DNA of 64,000 nucleotides from Gracilariopsis chorda. Taxonomy: Eukaryota > Rhodophyta > Florideophyceae > Gracilariales > Gracilariaceae. The stretch lies in contig NBIV01000279.1 of the NCBI GenBank assembly GCA_003194525.1, positions 29,851 to 93,850 of the forward strand. The letters are read 5' to 3'. Numbering within the stretch: the first letter of the stretch is position 1; the number at the start of each line of letters is the position of its first letter. Below the pieces are notes generated by a model. That model was not told where the DNA came from and searched no databases. It worked only from the letters and a program-made list of their open reading frames with translations. This document shows positions 32,506 to 42,484 of this stretch, piece by piece. Both the position numbers and the translations under genes were made by a program.

Positions 32506-34584
32506 ATGTCATCCCGTGGTCGGGGTGGCCCTTCGAAGGCTGCTTCGGTCCCCGGATCATCCGGCTTACCGCGTGGTCTGCCCCCGCTTCCGAGGGATAT
32601 TCTCGATATCCCTGGAGAGGGCGACCGAAATCCGGCTCCTCGAGGTGCCCGCTCTGATGCAGGCGCCCCACCCGCTCTTCAACCAGCCTCTCAGCCCGCT
32701 GTTGCGGCTACTTCCGCTTTGGCGGCTAACCCTGCTGTCACGGAGGGCGAGGCAATGTCATCTCGGTCTGACGAGTATACGCTCCGCGACGTGGAGGCAC
32801 ACATGCGAATTCTCCAGAACTCGCACGTGGGCCTACTACAGGAGATGACAAAAATCCGGCAACGGCTGGCTGAAGCCGAAGCTGGGAATGCTACAGAAGA
32901 CGTCCGTGTTCTACGGTCTGATGTCAACCAGATTATGGAACACCGACAAGTGTCGGCTGCCCTGCACGAGCAGGCTGCCGCACGTTTAGACCGCTTGGCG
33001 GCCCGTCTTGAGACGGTTGAGCAGACCATCATCGCAGATGCGGTTGCTCCCGGAGTACCGGTTTCCGAAGGTTCTCGGCACTCACACCGCTCCCGGGACC
33101 GCCCGGCAAAGAAGAAGAAGAAGGTCAAGGTGGAATCGGACTCTTCTTCTTCGTCCTCTTCTGAGGATGAGCCTCATCCAGAGGGTTCTTCTACCGAGTC
33201 GTCGGACGCGGAGAACGAACGCTCTCGTCACCGTGCTTCCCGCTCGCGGGCTACTGAAGTCACGCAGAGTGCTGCGCGAGGCCGTACTAAAGGACGGAGA
33301 CACCTTGGATTAAAGGAATTGAAGCCGACCAATTTGTTGTATCAAAAGTTACTTTCATACCGATACTATCGGCTAGAAGATACCACGCCCCAGAGGACCC
33401 CTCGTGGGACGGGTAAGGTCCGAAACCATCTCCGCCAAATGGAGCTCACAATGAAGGCCCACAAGTTTTCGGGGGAAGATCCAATCCTTGTGTTGGATTT
33501 TCTAAGCCGCTTCGTGGCGGAAGCCGATATCCTTCGGATGAGTGAGGCTCAGGCCTATATTGCGTTGCCGTATTTTCTTACGGGTCTTGCCGAAGATCAG
33601 TTCAATTCGGTGCGGGGCTCTACCCGAGCCTCCGAAGGAGGAGTGACTTGCTGGCCGGAGGCGGTTCAATATCTGTTGCGTTCCTACGCGACAGGAAACG
33701 CCATACAAGGCGCAATACTCGCGCTGCGAGACACGAAGCAAAAAGCCGACGAGTCGGAAACTGTCTATTCGACCCGCCTCAATAAGGCTTTCCACCGTTG
33801 TGGCAATGTGTTCTCGGCTGCCGAGCGTTGCACCATGTTCGTCGATGGATTAACCCGAACCATCGGTGGACTAGTGGCCCGATATCGGGAAAACAATCGC
33901 CGGGTTTCTTACCTGGAATTGGTACAGTTTGCCCAAGCAGAGGGAGATGCAGTTCGTGCCCGAGCTGGGATTGGTTCTCGAACCCGCCGCTTGCTTCATG
34001 TAGAAGCGCGGAATGTGCCTCTGCCTCATTCGCGAGGATCAGCCCAGGGGGGTTATGACAACGTCCACCTGTTACAGGGCGACGAGTCTTTGCCGAACTC
34101 GGAATTGCCGTCGACAACGGAACCGTCTGCCACGGATGTGGACCCCGCATTGTATGTTGGTAGGCAAGTTCCGGCACTGCCGGTGCCGCACTCTATTGGA
34201 TATCGAGCCCAACGCCCTGGATGGAGGGACCCTTTCCCTCCGCGTCAGGAGCGTCGACCGGCAAACCCGGAGCTTCTTCGACAGTTGATTTGTCACACCT
34301 GTTACAGGCACGGGCATATTGCGCCAAATTGTCTATTGCCCGTTAGGGATATGGCAAAGATTGTCTCTCACTACGAGTCGTTGACGCCCGCCGAGCGGGA
34401 ACGTGTCCCCGAGAAGTCGTTGACGCCCGCCGAGCGGGAACGTGTCCCCGAGAAGTCGTACCTTCGCGCGAAGGCGGATACTCAGCCTGAGAGACAGGAT
34501 ACTGTACCACCTCTTGGTGGAAACGTAGCCGCACCTGCGGAATTGCCACCTCCGCAGACTAGCGGCGAAGCTCAGAAAAACTGA
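32506..34584 (+). CDS. gag: Gag polyprotein of element C
   Basis: Intact 692-residue frame from the first in-frame ATG (32506) to TGA. The N-terminal 80 residues are disordered and Pro/Ala-rich. A helical region follows ('DVEAHMRILQNSHVGLLQEM', 'LRSDVNQIMEH', 'LDRLAARLETVEQ'), then a Lys-rich patch and a Ser/acidic tract with many SR/RS pairs. Next come 'GRRHLGLKELKPTN' and the capsid-like part ('FSGEDPILVLDFLSRFVAEADIL', 'LNKAFHRCGNVFSAAERCTMFVDGL'), and a C-x2-C-x3-HGH-x4-C knuckle ('CHTCYRHGHIAPNC') that should bind RNA. Near the end a 39-bp unit (SLTPAERERVPEK) is present twice in tandem. It forms the virus-like particle; pol follows in the -1 frame. Confidence 0.93.
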   Translation: MSSRGRGGPSKAASVPGSSGLPRGLPPLPRDILDIPGEGDRNPAPRGARSDAGAPPALQPASQPAVAATSALAANPAVTEGEAMSSRSDEYTLRDVEAHMRILQNSHVGLLQEMTKIRQRLAEAEAGNATEDVRVLRSDVNQIMEHRQVSAALHEQAAARLDRLAARLETVEQTIIADAVAPGVPVSEGSRHSHRSRDRPAKKKKKVKVESDSSSSSSSEDEPHPEGSSTESSDAENERSRHRASRSRATEVTQSAARGRTKGRRHLGLKELKPTNLLYQKLLSYRYYRLEDTTPQRTPRGTGKVRNHLRQMELTMKAHKFSGEDPILVLDFLSRFVAEADILRMSEAQAYIALPYFLTGLAEDQFNSVRGSTRASEGGVTCWPEAVQYLLRSYATGNAIQGAILALRDTKQKADESETVYSTRLNKAFHRCGNVFSAAERCTMFVDGLTRTIGGLVARYRENNRRVSYLELVQFAQAEGDAVRARAGIGSRTRRLLHVEARNVPLPHSRGSAQGGYDNVHLLQGDESLPNSELPSTTEPSATDVDPALYVGRQVPALPVPHSIGYRAQRPGWRDPFPPRQERRPANPELLRQLICHTCYRHGHIAPNCLLPVRDMAKIVSHYESLTPAERERVPEKSLTPAERERVPEKSYLRAKADTQPERQDTVPPLGGNVAAPAELPPPQTSGEAQKN
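34575..34581 (+). promoter_or_regulatory. Candidate -1 ribosomal frameshift site, gag/pol of element C
   Basis: Gag codons CAG AAA AAC end right at TGA, giving the heptamer GAAAAAC. Slipping back one base enters the pol frame, which is open here. A short stem-loop (CTCC...GGAG, about 34594-34607) follows. This explains why pol has no good ATG of its own: its open frame runs upstream into gag. Confidence 0.55.
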
Positions 34585-37500
34585 CTGTAGGAGCCTCCAG
34601 CAATGGAGAGGCGTCCCCAACCTTGGGGCCGAAAACGCCTGAGGTTGAGAAGCCTCGCTCCCGGGTCACAATCCTTACGAGGAAATTGGCCACAACAGAC
34701 GTGGACTCAGAGCACCTCGGTGTTCTACGTCGTCCGTGGATACGGTCTCGTAACAACCGGATTCCGGATAGAGTCCTGGTCATGGCAAAGCGAAACTATA
34801 AAATTTACGCTGACCTAGGTGTTTCCGACCAGTACATGGTTCGGCAATTAGCCGTTCTTGACACGGGCGCTGGTCCAAACTTTTTGGTTCAATCAATGAT
34901 TCCGTCTCACTTACGGCCCCGCATCCGAGCGGCGCCGCAATTGGATATCGCGGATGCTAACAATCGGCCACTTTCTACAGTGGGAGTAATCGATTTGCTC
35001 GTCCGGCTAGGCCGGTATGTTGTGAAGCTTGACTTTTTGGTATGCGAGAAGCTGGCAGCGCCAGTTATACTGGGGTGCGACTTCTGCGACCGCTTCGTCG
35101 AATCAATTCGACCGCGAACGCGGACTGTCGAGATGGAAGACGGCACGACGATTCCGATTGTTCGGCGACCCCTACGGAGGGCTTTGAAGAAGCAGGTACC
35201 ATTGCCTGCTGCGCAGGAACCAGCCGCTGCTGCGCGGGTATCCACGAAGCTCCGAGTAGTTCGGTCTGTGTGCATTCCGCCTGAATCGCAGGTTTGGGTT
35301 ACAGTTGCTTCTCCACAGTGTGGCCTACAAACGGTTCAACCGTTGCCTCATCTACAAGAGAGGAATCAACTTGCCCTTGCCAATGGGATTGTTTTCGTTG
35401 AGCCAGATAAACCTTTTAAGGTACTGGTCGCGAACTTCAGCCGTTATAATCAACGGTTAATGCGCAACCAAGTAATTGGCTCAATGCTTCCGCACCCTGC
35501 GGCTATCGTACCGACGAAGGTATCCGCTGCCGAGGTTCTCGGGATCCTCGACGCTGAGGAGGGGGAGGAAAGCCGAAGTGAATCGGAAATGAGCCCAGTT
35601 AAATCGGGAACAGTTAAGCCGAACAGTACGGATAACGCCGCCGAACCGACTTCGTCGGCTGGAGATAGCCTGTCGAAGGAAGAGACGCCGAATTCACCGG
35701 AGAAGGACGTAGCAGCCACTGTGGTGGACAAGCAGGCTGCCTCGCAGGAACTCGAGTCTCTGGACCTTGATCAAGTCCCAGAGACTCACCGCAATAAGCT
35801 GCGGCAGATGCTCAAAGAGTTCACGCCCATGTGGGATGGCTCCCTAGGGAAGATTGGAATTACCGAACATCGGATTGATTTGTTCCCGAACACTCGGCCG
35901 ATTTCGCAACCCCCTTACAGGGCAGGACCGACAGCTCGAGAAGAGGAAAAGGCTCAGGTTGAGAAAATGCTCCGAGCCGGAGTTATTGAACCAGCCCAGT
36001 CACCTTGGGCCTCACCTGTGGTGCTCGCTCCCAAAGCTGATGGGTCTTGGCGATTTTGTATCGACTACCGCAAGTTGAATGCGGCTACGGTGAAGGATGT
36101 CTATCCCATCCCACGAATGGATGAATGCATCGATTCATTGGGCGAAGCGAAAGTTTTCACGACCCTCGACGCTAATTCGGGCTATTGGCAAGTCCCTCTT
36201 AGGGCTGAGGACCGTGACAAGACGGCTTTTGTATGCCATCAAGGCCTCTACCGATTCAATCGGATGCCCTTTGGGTTAACTATCGCGCCAGCCACATTTC
36301 AACGCGCTGTGGACATTTTGCTCGCCCGCTTCAAGTGGAAGACCTGCCTGGTTTACCTGGACGATGTGATCGTTTATTCGAGCAACCTGGACGAGCACCT
36401 GACCCACGTACGGGATGTTATGCGAACGTTACGCGATGCAGGCATCACCCTGAAGCTCAAGAAGTGTGAGTTCTTTACCGACACTGTGAAATATCTCGGG
36501 CATGTCATCCGTCCTGGACGGCTTGCAATTGATGAAGTACGAGTGAAGTCCCTCAAGGAGGCAAAACACCCGCGAAATCAGACGGAACTCCGATCATTTC
36601 TCGGCCTATGTAATGTTTATCGCCGCTTCATCCCGAACTTTGCGGATATTGCAGCACCACTGAATGAACTCCTTCGAAAAGGCCAGCCAGTTACTCTGGA
36701 AGAGTTTGATGACCGGAAGTCAACGGCATTCTCAGCACTCGTTGAGGCAGTGACATCACCACCGGTGCTATCCCTACCAAGGGCCGGATTGCCATACGCC
36801 GTTGACACGGATGCGAGCGACTATCAGGTCGGCTGCGCCTTGTTCCAAACCACAGAGAGTGGAGATCGATTGCCAATTGGATATTGGTCAAGAAGCCTCA
36901 ACGTCCACGAGAGGAATTACTCTGTGTCAGAGAAAGAATGTCTAGCAGTGGTCTGGGCCCTCCAGACCCTGCGCCCCTACCTGATGGGGAATCATTTCGA
37001 AGTCTACACCGATCACTCGGCTTTACGCTGGCTACTCTCTATAGCGGAGCCATCTGGCCGCCTGATGAGGTGGAGGCTGCGCTTGGCAGAATTTGACTTC
37101 GAGATGAAGTATAAAAAGGGACTCCTGAACACTCAGGCTGACGCACTTTCCCGCTTGGAGACAGCGGCCGAAGCTGAGCCAGTCGATGACCTGGAGATTC
37201 CGTGCTTCCTTTTGGAAGACGGCGAGAGCGATGCCGATGAAGAATCGGAAGGATGGGACATCTACGATGCTGTTTCAACCGTGTCAGACACGCGACCCGA
37301 ACCGGGCTCGTTCGTACCAATTACGCCGGAAGAACTCATCCGGGAGCAGCATACTGACCCATTTTGTACTGGGATTCGGAGCCGTCTGAACGGTGGAGCT
37401 GAGTTGCCCTTCATCACGAACGATCAGGGATTCTTGATCCGAACCGTCGGAGATAGGCCACAGATTGTGGTTCCGCACTCACTCCAATCTCGGGTGCTGA

Positions 37501-39731
37501 CCCTGTCGCACTATGCGAAATTGGCCGCCCACCCTGGTGGTAGGAAGTTGTACTATACCTTAAAGAAGGACTTCTACTGGCCAGCAATGGCTTTTGATGC
37601 GTATGTCACTGTTCGTGGATGTTCAGACTGTGCGAAGAACCGCGTCAAATTGCGGAAGTACTCCAAGAAGTTGGTACTATTCCCTGCAAGGGCTCCACTA
37701 GAGTTTGTGGCAATTGATCTGCTCGGAGAGTTCATCCGGACTCGCCGGGGAAACCGGTTCCTACTGGTTATAACCGACCGCTTCTCTAAGCTGGTACGGA
37801 CAGTGCCTCTCAAAAGGATCACCGCTGCTACGGTCGCCCAAGCTTTCGTTACACACTGGGTTTTTGTTTATGGACCACCGATTGATCTACTATCGGACAA
37901 TGGACCGCAGTTCGCGGCTAAGTTCTTTCAAGATGTCTGCCGCATCTTGCGGATTCATAATTGGTTCACTACGACCTATCATCCGCAGAGTAACGGCCAG
38001 GTGGAGCGCTTTAACCGCACAATGCTCAACGCATTGCGGACTTTTGTTGCCGATCATCCTTCGGAATGGGATCTCTACAGCGATGCTGTCACTTATGCCT
38101 ACAATACGCAGGTTCATCGCACTACACAGATCTCGCCATTCGAGCTGGTGCTGTCGCGCGTTCCACCACCGGTGGCTATCGAACCGCAGCCTACGCTGGA
38201 TACGTTTCCTTCACCCCGTCTACACAGGGACGCCTGGAAGGACTGGCTGAAGAAGATTATCCCGAAAGCTCAGCAGAACCTGGAAAAGGCACAAGCCGCA
38301 TACAAGCGGAACTTCGATGCTCGCGTACGCCGGAATGCCCCACAGATCAGGGAAGGGAGCTATGCCTTCCTTCGGAAGGAATACTACAACCCGGAAAATG
38401 AGAGACGTCATAAGCTCTCTCCGGTTGCGGAAGGCCCTTTTCGGGTAGTCGCCGTGACCGACACTACGGCTGTCCTTGATATCAAGGGTGCGCATGAGCG
38501 TTTATCGCTGAATCGCCTGACGCCCGCACCACCACCTGCTACGCAGGCAACGCAGCCGAAGGATTCGGAAACCCAGGATGCATCGGATACTACTGCCGTC
38601 GAAACGGAATCGGGTGGACTACCAGTAGTCATGCCGCACCAGGACCGTGGGTTAGCCGATTTGCCGGTAGCTGAGGAACCTACACAGTCAAAAACTGCTG
38701 CCGCTCACGTTCATACGCGGATACTGGCCCCATCGGGGATCCTGAGCTCCGCCCCCGTCGTCTCAACTGAGGAGGGGGAGGGGACAGGTCAATCTCGATC
38801 GCCACTATCGCCGTCAGGTCAATGTCGATCGCCACTATCGCCGTCGCGGACGGATAAGCCTTTGGAGGTCTCTGCGTCACAGCCGGTGACCACGCCTATT
38901 GGGGAAGAGCCAGGAGGCCCGCAGAACGGGAGCGACGAACGGAAAACTGTAAAGGACACCGACAATTCGGACAAGAACAACGCCGGAAACCCGGAAAAGC
39001 GCTACAGTGAAGATGCTGGAGAAACCGCCCCGCTCGCGGATAGTATCGCACGGCCGCCACAGACGGAATCCCAGAACCTAACTCCCAATAGGAGGAACGA
39101 AACCGGTACGCCGGAAAGGAGTAGGGTACTCCCCAACCCAGCCGCAGCACAAGCGGAGAACACGAGTTCGGTACATCTACCACCTTCGCCGTCGTCGACG
39201 GAGTCGCCCTCACAGGCCCCCGGGACACGGGATAGTACGCCGAAACATGACGGACAGCCGGAGATCCGGAAGCTCGCAGTCCGAGAAGACCGACATCAAG
39301 ATGAAGCCCAGTCGCATGGGAATGAAGACCAGAACTCCGGAAGCCTCAGCTCGAGGAAAAAACCATGGTCAAATGAGACGTTGCCTGGTATACAGGATGC
39401 CCTATCACCGGGATTAAGGCCGAAGCTACGCGTGAGCAATGACACTGCCCGGAACGGGAACCACGACAGCAACACCTCCACAGAGGGCAGACTTACCAAG
39501 CCGCACACCGAGCGGAGTGTCCTCGACGAGGAATATGTTATTGACCGCCTGGTTAGTCACGGCTTCGCCCCGGATGGGGAATTGTTGTATCGAGTCCGTT
39601 GGTACGGCTACGCCCCTTCGGAGGACACTCACGAACCAATTGAGCATTTGCCTCGTTCGAAGGTTCTCCAGTATCACCGTCGTACACGGACACCGATACC
39701 GGCTACGCTGGACAAAGCCCAAGTGGGTTGA
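34581..39731 (+). CDS. pol: Pol polyprotein of element C (Ty3/gypsy with chromodomain)
   Basis: Intact frame of about 1,700 residues, expressed by -1 frameshift from gag. Numbering from 34623: aspartic protease DTG at 80-82; RT with 'WRFCIDYRKLN' near 476 and the YLDD catalytic box near 577; RNase H with 'VDTDASDYQ' near 724 and 'TDHSALRW' later; integrase zinc finger ('HYAKLAAHPGG...CSDCAKNR') near 960-1000; integrase core Asp near 1030 ('VAIDLLG') and 1091 ('LSDNGPQF'), Glu near 1128 ('QVERFNRT'); a long Pro/Ser/Thr-rich linker with a tandem repeat (near 38790-38850); and a C-terminal chromodomain near 1637-1690 ('YRVRWYGYAPSEDTHEPIEHL'), which in chromoviruses guides integration to marked chromatin. 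All catalytic residues are present. Confidence 0.95.
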   Translation: MTVGASSNGEASPTLGPKTPEVEKPRSRVTILTRKLATTDVDSEHLGVLRRPWIRSRNNRIPDRVLVMAKRNYKIYADLGVSDQYMVRQLAVLDTGAGPNFLVQSMIPSHLRPRIRAAPQLDIADANNRPLSTVGVIDLLVRLGRYVVKLDFLVCEKLAAPVILGCDFCDRFVESIRPRTRTVEMEDGTTIPIVRRPLRRALKKQVPLPAAQEPAAAARVSTKLRVVRSVCIPPESQVWVTVASPQCGLQTVQPLPHLQERNQLALANGIVFVEPDKPFKVLVANFSRYNQRLMRNQVIGSMLPHPAAIVPTKVSAAEVLGILDAEEGEESRSESEMSPVKSGTVKPNSTDNAAEPTSSAGDSLSKEETPNSPEKDVAATVVDKQAASQELESLDLDQVPETHRNKLRQMLKEFTPMWDGSLGKIGITEHRIDLFPNTRPISQPPYRAGPTAREEEKAQVEKMLRAGVIEPAQSPWASPVVLAPKADGSWRFCIDYRKLNAATVKDVYPIPRMDECIDSLGEAKVFTTLDANSGYWQVPLRAEDRDKTAFVCHQGLYRFNRMPFGLTIAPATFQRAVDILLARFKWKTCLVYLDDVIVYSSNLDEHLTHVRDVMRTLRDAGITLKLKKCEFFTDTVKYLGHVIRPGRLAIDEVRVKSLKEAKHPRNQTELRSFLGLCNVYRRFIPNFADIAAPLNELLRKGQPVTLEEFDDRKSTAFSALVEAVTSPPVLSLPRAGLPYAVDTDASDYQVGCALFQTTESGDRLPIGYWSRSLNVHERNYSVSEKECLAVVWALQTLRPYLMGNHFEVYTDHSALRWLLSIAEPSGRLMRWRLRLAEFDFEMKYKKGLLNTQADALSRLETAAEAEPVDDLEIPCFLLEDGESDADEESEGWDIYDAVSTVSDTRPEPGSFVPITPEELIREQHTDPFCTGIRSRLNGGAELPFITNDQGFLIRTVGDRPQIVVPHSLQSRVLTLSHYAKLAAHPGGRKLYYTLKKDFYWPAMAFDAYVTVRGCSDCAKNRVKLRKYSKKLVLFPARAPLEFVAIDLLGEFIRTRRGNRFLLVITDRFSKLVRTVPLKRITAATVAQAFVTHWVFVYGPPIDLLSDNGPQFAAKFFQDVCRILRIHNWFTTTYHPQSNGQVERFNRTMLNALRTFVADHPSEWDLYSDAVTYAYNTQVHRTTQISPFELVLSRVPPPVAIEPQPTLDTFPSPRLHRDAWKDWLKKIIPKAQQNLEKAQAAYKRNFDARVRRNAPQIREGSYAFLRKEYYNPENERRHKLSPVAEGPFRVVAVTDTTAVLDIKGAHERLSLNRLTPAPPPATQATQPKDSETQDASDTTAVETESGGLPVVMPHQDRGLADLPVAEEPTQSKTAAAHVHTRILAPSGILSSAPVVSTEEGEGTGQSRSPLSPSGQCRSPLSPSRTDKPLEVSASQPVTTPIGEEPGGPQNGSDERKTVKDTDNSDKNNAGNPEKRYSEDAGETAPLADSIARPPQTESQNLTPNRRNETGTPERSRVLPNPAAAQAENTSSVHLPPSPSSTESPSQAPGTRDSTPKHDGQPEIRKLAVREDRHQDEAQSHGNEDQNSGSLSSRKKPWSNETLPGIQDALSPGLRPKLRVSNDTARNGNHDSNTSTEGRLTKPHTERSVLDEEYVIDRLVSHGFAPDGELLYRVRWYGYAPSEDTHEPIEHLPRSKVLQYHRRTRTPIPATLDKAQVG

Positions 39732-40025
39732 CCATCCATGGCACCGGCCGAGGCCGCTTCAAGCGGAATACACTGCGCTTTAAAGAATCATGCCGCCTCA
39801 CGCGGACGCAACAATGCTGCAGAAGAACCCGCCGTATATACGGAAGCCACGTACAGTGGAAAGAAGAAGAAGGAAGATGAAGAAGAGGCCAGGAAACTGG
39901 AATGAAGACTACGAAGTACGCTACAGCCGCCTAAGGCGGAAGCCCTCCCCTCCTTAGGCTAATTTTCGGATACCCTCCAAAGGGTGTAGCCCACTGAGAA
40001 GGGGGAGGAAGACGAATGAAGAAGC

Positions 40026-40532
40026 TCAGAAGCCAAACCGGCAGCCGCCGGTATGTTTACTTTTCAACGCAGCAACAGGAAGCCCTCCGGGGAGATAACC
40101 GTCAACGGCGAAAGAATCAACGAGTTCCATATCACGAACGGCTTCGGGGTCAAACCAAGGTGCCTTAGCAAACTCCGCCCCGTGACGATGGGGATTCCTT
40201 GAGTGCAACGATCCGGGTGTCGGCCATCCCCCAAGAGTGGGCAGCTCGACTTGACGCCAATCCCAAGCGGGCGCGCGACCGGAAGAACTGGTCCCTTGGC
40301 CGGCCGAGCCGGGATGGAAAGGAGCCGATTGCGGAAGAGGTGCCGTTCGGAACGGAGGGTTGGAGACTTGCATGCGAGCCGTCGAGGACGGAGATGCGCT
40401 AGGGGTGTTTGAGTTGCGGGACATGGCGGGTGACTCTGGTAGAGAACACGGGGGTGAGTTGTTCGTTGGTGTGCGTGGTTCCGAGCAGTTGTCGGCAGAC
40501 CCGTCGAGGGAGGTACGCTTATATCCACTCAT
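40026..40532 (-). CDS. Antisense ORF of element C (168 aa, truncated relative of the B antisense ORF)
   Basis: Opposite strand to gag-pol, starting at ATG 40532. It has a Ser/Pro/Asn-rich N-terminus, then 'APAWDWRQVELPTLGG', 'FAKAPWFDPEAVRDMELVDSFA' and 'DGYLPGGLPVAAL'. These line up in order with 'APAFNWPTYNTLVGLN', 'RLAPWFHPVAVLNEGLVTAYA' and 'DTLPGDLPRAV' of the B antisense ORF. The C version stops after this domain; only about 290 bp separate it from pol, so the aromatic-rich and acidic parts seen in B are missing. Function unknown. It would need its own promoter, perhaps in the 3' LTR read in antisense. Confidence 0.6.
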   Translation of the reverse strand: MSGYKRTSLDGSADNCSEPRTPTNNSPPCSLPESPAMSRNSNTPSASPSSTARMQVSNPPFRTAPLPQSAPFHPGSAGQGTSSSGRAPAWDWRQVELPTLGGWPTPGSLHSRNPHRHGAEFAKAPWFDPEAVRDMELVDSFAVDGYLPGGLPVAALKSKHTGGCRFGF

Positions 40533-40576
40533 GGTGGCGGGGTCGCGAACCGCTTGGCACGGTTGTTCCAGCCTGA

Positions 40577-40587
40577 GAAGGGGGAGA
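40577..40587 (+). promoter_or_regulatory. Polypurine tract of element C
   Basis: GAAGGGGGAGA directly before the 3' LTR; expected plus-strand primer for reverse transcription. Confidence 0.85.
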
Positions 40588-41458
40588 TGTAGTGCAATGG
40601 CCCGTCGAGGGTATGCCGCAATCGGTCTTCATAAGGATTTGATCCGCTCCCGGCTGCCACAACCGTGGTTATGAATGGTATTAGCTTCACTAGCCCCATT
40701 TGGGGGTGTCCCTAGGAAGGGTAGTAATTGTGGCCACGTGTGCCGATATTGGCCCGATGACGGGTGCGCCGTGGCAAGCTTGCCACGGTTGCACATCTGT
40801 ACTACAGTAGCCGGCCTTGCCGGGTGGCTAGATATTTCTAGATATTTATTTTAATATGTTGAAGTGCCGTATATAAGTGGCGGCACTGCCGCCACTGTAC
40901 GGAGAAGTAAACCTCAAGGAGTAACTGGGCTCTGTTCATCTAGCCGCTTGCGCACGGTCACTAACCCCTCCCGGGGAATACCGCCGCAACACCGGGTTGA
41001 GCAACCTGCCTCCGTCTTTGAGGAGTCCTGAACCGTCGTTACGGCTATTTCTTTATTGTTTCTTTTGCCTATTATAGGTTTCTTCCGTCATACGGCTTCT
41101 GTTTCTCTGCCCTGTTATACAGGTTGGCCCCCATCGTATAGGGATCTGATTTCCCACTCTCGCGAGTCTGCGCTCCGCAAGTGCGGCTTGTTTGTTGATC
41201 ATTTGTCCCACAACCGTTGGGCTGGGTACTGTGCTACCACCTCTCGTGGATTCTCCGACGGAGTCGGCTTGCTTGGCCGGTTCTTACCCTCTGACTGCAC
41301 GCCCAGTACGGGGTCGCCCGGATTTACACCCGGCTCGTGTCGACCCTATCAGAGGGCTCTCTCGCTGTGCCGCCTCTCATTGAGAGCAAGCTTGAACACC
41401 TTGGTGGTGCTTCCGCGACGCGGCTCGTGTCTGTGCCACGTTCGCAGTTTGCACTACA
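40588..41458 (+). repeat. 3' LTR of element C
   Basis: 871 bp, TGTAGTGCAATGG to GCACTACA. One visible difference from the 5' LTR (GGAGTAACTGGG here). Confidence 0.95.
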
Positions 41459-41661
41459 GTGGTTGTTGTTTGTCGGAGAGCGCTCGGTGACGAGGAAGAG
41501 CGGAGGCGAAGAGAAGAAATAACAGCTGCAGTAGCAGGGAGTGGTGACTGTGGTGCAGAGGGATTTACAGGAGAACTGGAGACAGCGCACGCGCTTTTAT
41601 CACCCATTTTCAACTGGGAATCCTCCGCGTCCGCGGTCGTTTTCCCGTCTTAGGGGGGGAT
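41459..41661 (+). mobile_element. Element B tail after the C insertion, with polypurine tract
   Basis: Continuation of element B interrupted by C. It ends in TAGGGGGGATA at the start of the B 3' LTR, the B polypurine tract. No ORF of note. Confidence 0.85.
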
Positions 41662-42484
41662 ATGAAGTGCAACGCCCTCAGGGAGGGATTCTTGGTACTT
41701 GAATGCTTCCCCGATATTATCGGTTGTGTAGTGTGTATATGAACTACGCCCCACTATGGTGGATATGGACACGTGGGACATGGTTTTGGGTCGATTGGCG
41801 GTTGGCCACAGTAGTGGATGTTTCCACGAAATGTGGAGTATTTTAGTTGATTTTAGTTATTATTTTCACACCCATTTCTGGGAAGCTAGTACTTAGTGCG
41901 ACGGCGCACTGCCGTCGCACCAGTAAACCTTCCCTAACAAGGAACCCCAACCTGGGGAATTGGCTCTAGTTGTTAACGCTTGCGAGCGTGCTCTACTCCT
42001 CCTTGGAGGGAAACGCCGTGAACCATGGGACATATAACCCCCTTGCACATCTAAAGGGACCCATCACTGGGAGTCATATTATTCGAATTGCATTGGTGTT
42101 TCGCCCTGTATAGATATATTGTTACCGGCATCGCTGTTCGCCCCCGTCGCTCTCGCGACTCACTTCGTCCTCTCTTCCTCCTCTCCGCCCTTCCTTTTTC
42201 CCCTTTTCAGGGGAGCACCTCCCGCTATCCGCGGCTCTCGTGTGCCCATCCGCTCACACACCGCCATTTACGTGGAAACCTATGGCGAGGACGCATTCCC
42301 GCTCTCTCAGATACCGATTCTTGTCCTAAACCCTCTTGCGCTAGTCGCAAAGGGTGGCCTCGGTCTTACAAACCGGCTCCGCTGTGCCACCCCTAGAGGG
42401 GCTCTACCAAGCTGGTTTCACCTCCACGGAGGAAAGATCCCGAACGTTTTTCGGTGTTTGTTCCCTTTGGGGCGTTGCACCACA
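41662..42484 (+). repeat. 3' LTR of element B
   Basis: 823 bp, followed at 42485-42489 by GTGTA, the second copy of the B target duplication. It completes B around the nested C element. Confidence 0.92.

Noticed and set aside
34623-34625. Independent pol start at 34623
   Set aside because: The codon is TTG and the frame is open further upstream into gag; a -1 frameshift explains the arrangement better.
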